Shown one piece after another: positions 61,233 to 64,000 of a DNA stretch of 64,000 nt. Source of the DNA: Cellulomonas sp. P24 (lineage in GTDB: Bacteria > Actinomycetota > Actinomycetes > Actinomycetales > Cellulomonadaceae); the NCBI RefSeq assembly GCF_024704385.1, contig NZ_JAJDFX010000002.1, forward strand, positions 3,534,001 through 3,598,000, in the 5' to 3' direction. Below the pieces are notes generated by a model that saw nothing but the letters and a program-made list of their open reading frames with translations, did no database searches and had not been told where the DNA came from. The position numbers were made by a program, and so were the translations under genes. Numbering within the stretch: position 1 is the stretch's first letter; the number at the start of each line of letters is the position of its first letter.

Positions 61233-62093
61233 GTGCGGACGACATGGGGGTCGGCCACCGACCGTGGGCTGTCACGTGACACCAACGAGGACGCCCTGCT
61301 CGCATCCGCGCCGGTGTTCCTGGTCGCCGACGGCATGGGGGGCGAGGCGGGCGGCGCCGAGGCGAGCCGGGTGGCCGTCGAGGAGTTCGCACGCCTCGTC
61401 GGCCAGGAGGTCGCCTCACCCGACGAGATCCACGCGTGCTTCCGGCGGACCGGGGAGCGTCTCGTCGCGGAGCTCGCCGGCACGCGCGCCGGCACGACGG
61501 TCGCCGGCGTGGCGGTCACGTCGGTCGGCGCGAGCGCGTACTGGCTCGTGTTCAACATCGGTGACTCGCGCGTGTACCGGTGGGTGGGCGGGGTGCTCGA
61601 CCAGATCACCGTCGACCACTCGGTCGTGCAGGAGCTCGTCGACAGCGGCGAGCTGGCCGCCCATCTGGCCGACGGGCACCCGAAGCGGCACGTGATCACC
61701 CGGGCTCTCGGCACCACCGGCGAGTCCGAACCGGACTACTGGATGATCCCGGCCGGAGAGCACGATCGGCTGCTGATCTGCACCGACGGCCTGTCCCGGG
61801 AGCTCGGTCCGGGGTCCATCGCCGACGCGCTGCGCCAGTACCGCTCTCCGCAGGACGCCGCCGGCGGGCTCGTGAGCCGCGCGATCGCGGCAGGCGGTCG
61901 AGACAATGTGAGCGTCGTGGTCGTGGACGTGGCCTCAGGTGCCGATGACACAGACGTGACCGGACCGTCCCGGCACGATCGCGTCGCACCACGTCGTGCG
62001 GCGACGTGGGGGAAGACGCCGGGACCAGCGGTCCTGGCGAGACGAACGAGGGAGAGGGCGATCGATGATCATCCCCGAGTACACGCAGGGTGA
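61233..62093 (+). CDS. PP2C-family protein serine/threonine phosphatase (286 aa)
   Basis: RDTNEDALL (D16, E19, D20), VADGMGGEAGG (D33-G34), NIGDSRVYRW, LLICTDGLSREL and GGRDNVSVVVVDV are the metal-binding motifs of PP2C phosphatases. AGGAGGAGC precedes the GTG. The last 29 bases overlap the FHA gene. With the FHA and kinase genes it forms a phosphorylation-dephosphorylation unit; it probably reverses the kinase's action in the cytoplasm. The C-terminal 45 residues are unconserved and basic. Confidence 0.94.
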   Translation: MRTTWGSATDRGLSRDTNEDALLASAPVFLVADGMGGEAGGAEASRVAVEEFARLVGQEVASPDEIHACFRRTGERLVAELAGTRAGTTVAGVAVTSVGASAYWLVFNIGDSRVYRWVGGVLDQITVDHSVVQELVDSGELAAHLADGHPKRHVITRALGTTGESEPDYWMIPAGEHDRLLICTDGLSRELGPGSIADALRQYRSPQDAAGGLVSRAIAAGGRDNVSVVVVDVASGADDTDVTGPSRHDRVAPRRAATWGKTPGPAVLARRTRERAIDDHPRVHAG

Positions 62094-63066
62094 GTGGTAC
62101 GCGATCGTCGCGGAGGGGCTCGTCGTGATGCTCGACCCGTCGGCGCCCGCCGCTCTCGTCCGCGACTCCTGGGCGAACCTGCGTGGCGGTGGTGGCCTCG
62201 ACGGACAGGTGGCGCTGTTCGAGCGGGTGCGCATCGACGACCTCCCGGACCTGGCGATCGTCGACATCGCCGGGGGTCGCGTCCGCGCGGTCGTCCGTGG
62301 CGGCGTCGAGGTCGAGGTGATCGCGCACGGCGCCCCGTCACTGCTCGGCGGCCACACGTCGGGCTCGTTGACCGAGCAGGTCGTCGAGGACGTCGAGCTC
62401 GTGCGGGTCCGCGCGGTGCCGACTGCGCGGGTCGACCGGCGCAAGAGGTCGGGGATCCACCTGCCGGTGCTCGCCGCCGTCGTCACGGCCGACGCGGTGC
62501 GGATCCAGCTCCGGTCCGCCGCGACCAGCAGCCAGGTCGACGAGCTGACGATCGAACGCCCGCGGGTCGGCGCGCCTGCGGCCGTCCTCGGCGACAGCGG
62601 CCGCCGCGACCCGAACGGGGGTCGCCTCGGCGGACGACGGGCGACCGACGTCCCCGCTGCCCTGGAGCCGCGTGCCTGGCCCGCCGAGCGGACCTCCGGT
62701 GACGGGGCCCGTCCGTCGTCCACCGGCGCACCGGCGCGGCTCCGGCTCTCGACCGGACTCGTCGTCGCGCTGGACCGTGCCGTGCTGCTCGGCCGGGCGC
62801 CACAGGTCTCGCGGGTCACCAATGCCGAGCTCCCGCGACTGGTCACGGTCGCAAGCCCGGAGCAGGACATCTCCCGCACCCACGCCGAGGTGCGGGTCGA
62901 GGGGGACGACGTCCTCGTCACGGACCTGCACTCGACCAACGGGGTCCTCCTCACCCCGTACGGCGAGCCCGCGCGTCGCCTCCACCCGGGTGAGCCGACC
63001 GTGCTGCGGCCCGGTGCCGTCGTCGACCTGGGAGAAGGGGTGACCTTCACCGTGGAGCGCGGATGA
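62065..63066 (+). CDS. FHA-domain protein (333 aa)
   Basis: The N-terminal 165 residues have no named domain (DDLPDLAIVDIAGGRVRAVVRGGVEVEVIAHG is a beta-rich block). A Pro/Arg/Gly linker follows. The C-terminal FHA domain (about 230-333) has VLLGRAP, then SRTHAEVRVEGDDVLVTDLHSTNGVLL, with the Ser-Arg-x-His phosphothreonine pocket and S-T-N-G loop intact. Binds phosphothreonine, presumably on the adjacent kinase or its substrates. RBS GAGGGAGAGG; stop overlaps the kinase start (ATGA). Confidence 0.92.
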   Translation: MIIPEYTQGEWYAIVAEGLVVMLDPSAPAALVRDSWANLRGGGGLDGQVALFERVRIDDLPDLAIVDIAGGRVRAVVRGGVEVEVIAHGAPSLLGGHTSGSLTEQVVEDVELVRVRAVPTARVDRRKRSGIHLPVLAAVVTADAVRIQLRSAATSSQVDELTIERPRVGAPAAVLGDSGRRDPNGGRLGGRRATDVPAALEPRAWPAERTSGDGARPSSTGAPARLRLSTGLVVALDRAVLLGRAPQVSRVTNAELPRLVTVASPEQDISRTHAEVRVEGDDVLVTDLHSTNGVLLTPYGEPARRLHPGEPTVLRPGAVVDLGEGVTFTVERG

Positions 63067-64000
63067 TGAGTGCGTCGCGGGAGGCGCAGGACCCCCCGGT
63101 CATCCAGGGGTACGAGTACATCCGGGTCCTCGGGCTCGGAGGGTTCGCCGACGTCTTCCTCTACCAGCAGCTGCTGCCACGTCGACGCGTGGCGGTCAAG
63201 GTGCTGCTGTCCAGCTCCCTCGACGCGGAGTCGCAGCGCAGGTTCCAGTCCGAGGCCAACACCATGGCCCAGCTGTCCCACCATCCGTCGATCGTCACGA
63301 TCCACCATGCCGGCATCGCGTCGGACGGCCGTCCGTACCTGGTCATGGAGTACTGCTCACGCCCCGGGTTGGGGGCCCGCTACCGGTCCGAGCGCATCGC
63401 CGTCGCGGAGGCGCTGCGCATCGGTGTGCGGCTCGCCGCCGCCGTCGAGACCGCCCACCGCGCCGGGATCCTGCATCGCGACATCAAGCCGGCGAACGTC
63501 CTGACGACGGACTTCGGCTGGCCGGCCCTGACGGACTTCGGGATCGCGGAGACGATCGGGCTCGCCGAAGGGTCGTCGATCGGCATGTCGGTCCCGTGGA
63601 CGCCGCCGGAGCTGCTGGCCGACGAGCCGACAGGCGACGCGCGGGCGGACGTCTACTCGCTCGCCGCGACCGTCTACTCGCTGCTCGCGCGCAGGTCGCC
63701 GTTCGAGATCCCCGACGGCCCCAACTCGACCCCTGACCTGATCGCCCGGATCGAGCGTGCGGTGCTGCCCCCGACCGGGCGCGGGGACGTCCCGGACTCC
63801 CTGCAGCGGGTCCTCGCCCGGGCGATGGACAAGGATCCCGCCAGACGCTTCCCGTCCGCCCTGGCCGTCGCACGCGCGTTCCGGGAGGTCGAGGCCGAGC
63901 TCCACCTGCCGCAGACGGCCATCGACATCGAGGACGACCCCGCGCCGCCGGCCGCGACCGTCTCGGACGTCCTGCCTCCGCACGGCTTCCGCGAGGTGGA
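63063..64000 (+). CDS. Serine/threonine protein kinase, 3' part beyond the window
   Basis: VLGLGGFADVFLYQQ (Gly-rich loop, about residues 22-36), VAVKV (K46), LHRDIKPANVL (H138, R139, D140, K142) and TDFGIAE (D158) show an active Hanks-type kinase, and the WTPPELL block and RFPSALAVARAFREVE follow. At least 312 residues are visible and the frame runs off the end, so a transmembrane helix or sensor domain may lie further on. Last gene of the PP2C-FHA-kinase unit; its ATG overlaps the FHA stop by four bases. Confidence 0.94.
   Translation, partial: MMSASREAQDPPVIQGYEYIRVLGLGGFADVFLYQQLLPRRRVAVKVLLSSSLDAESQRRFQSEANTMAQLSHHPSIVTIHHAGIASDGRPYLVMEYCSRPGLGARYRSERIAVAEALRIGVRLAAAVETAHRAGILHRDIKPANVLTTDFGWPALTDFGIAETIGLAEGSSIGMSVPWTPPELLADEPTGDARADVYSLAATVYSLLARRSPFEIPDGPNSTPDLIARIERAVLPPTGRGDVPDSLQRVLARAMDKDPARRFPSALAVARAFREVEAELHLPQTAIDIEDDPAPPAATVSDVLPPHGFREV

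Overview
This is a very GC-rich chromosomal window. Codons mostly end in G or C, GTG starts are common, and many genes have a TANNNT -10 box 5-7 bases before the start codon, as in leaderless actinobacterial genes. F420-dependent enzymes, DUF3097, a WYPDP (DUF2510) protein and a CIRCE-controlled hrcA-dnaJ-rsmE-phoH-ybeY-corC-era run also point to Actinomycetota. A Cellulomonadaceae-like member of the Micrococcales is my best guess; the species cannot be named from sequence alone.

Layout. 1-100: 3' end of a tRNA (probably Ala) or tmRNA, then a UUCG-loop terminator. 0.1-11 kb: a membrane protein, a frameshifted NucS-like nuclease gene, a small membrane protein, a NERD-like protein, two lipoproteins (one an orphan SecD head domain, one Gmad2-like), a DUF5671 membrane protein and a 1023-residue secreted Ig-like protein behind a structured leader. 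11-19 kb: redox and cell-surface genes (F420/PPOX oxidoreductase, SRPBCC protein, ferredoxin-type reductase, F420-dependent NADP reductase family, wecB, a large lipoprotein, and a VOC dioxygenase with a MarR-like operator).

18.9-22 kb is the most unusual part. An F420-dependent LLM-class oxidoreductase gene has been split by a 2.3-kb insert. The native 5' end survives as a 44-codon stub. The insert is bounded by a 14-bp direct repeat and supplies a replacement promoter, RBS and 5' end, so the gene reads through intact again. The insert carries an Abi-C/HEPN-like protein gene, a roughly 255-nt noncoding stretch made almost entirely of perfect hairpins, and a small coiled-coil/winged-helix protein gene. 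It has no recombinase of its own.

22-34 kb: a membrane metallophosphoesterase, an ApbE/FMN-binding pair, a DtxR/MntR regulator, an MFS exporter converging on (and overlapping) a HerA-like ATPase gene, a fatty-acid desaturase, leuS and degV. 34-39 kb: comEA-comEC-holA, then rpsT on the opposite strand. 39.5-46 kb separates rpsT from lepA. It holds a leftward SPFH / ribbon-helix-helix / PemK operon, a rightward circularly permuted ATP-grasp / alpha-E / transglutaminase operon, and a butanediol-type dehydrogenase. 46-64 kb: lepA (with a 10-bp tandem repeat in its leader), hemW, a membrane protein, a DUF2510 protein, DUF3097, hrcA-dnaJ-rsmE, a Gmad2-like lipoprotein, phoH-ybeY-corC-era, a membrane hydrolase, and a PP2C-FHA-Ser/Thr-kinase signalling trio that runs off the end.

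Three genes (the NucS-like gene, hemW and era) are each broken by a single-base change in a G or C run. Because era is normally essential, these may be base-calling errors rather than real mutations.
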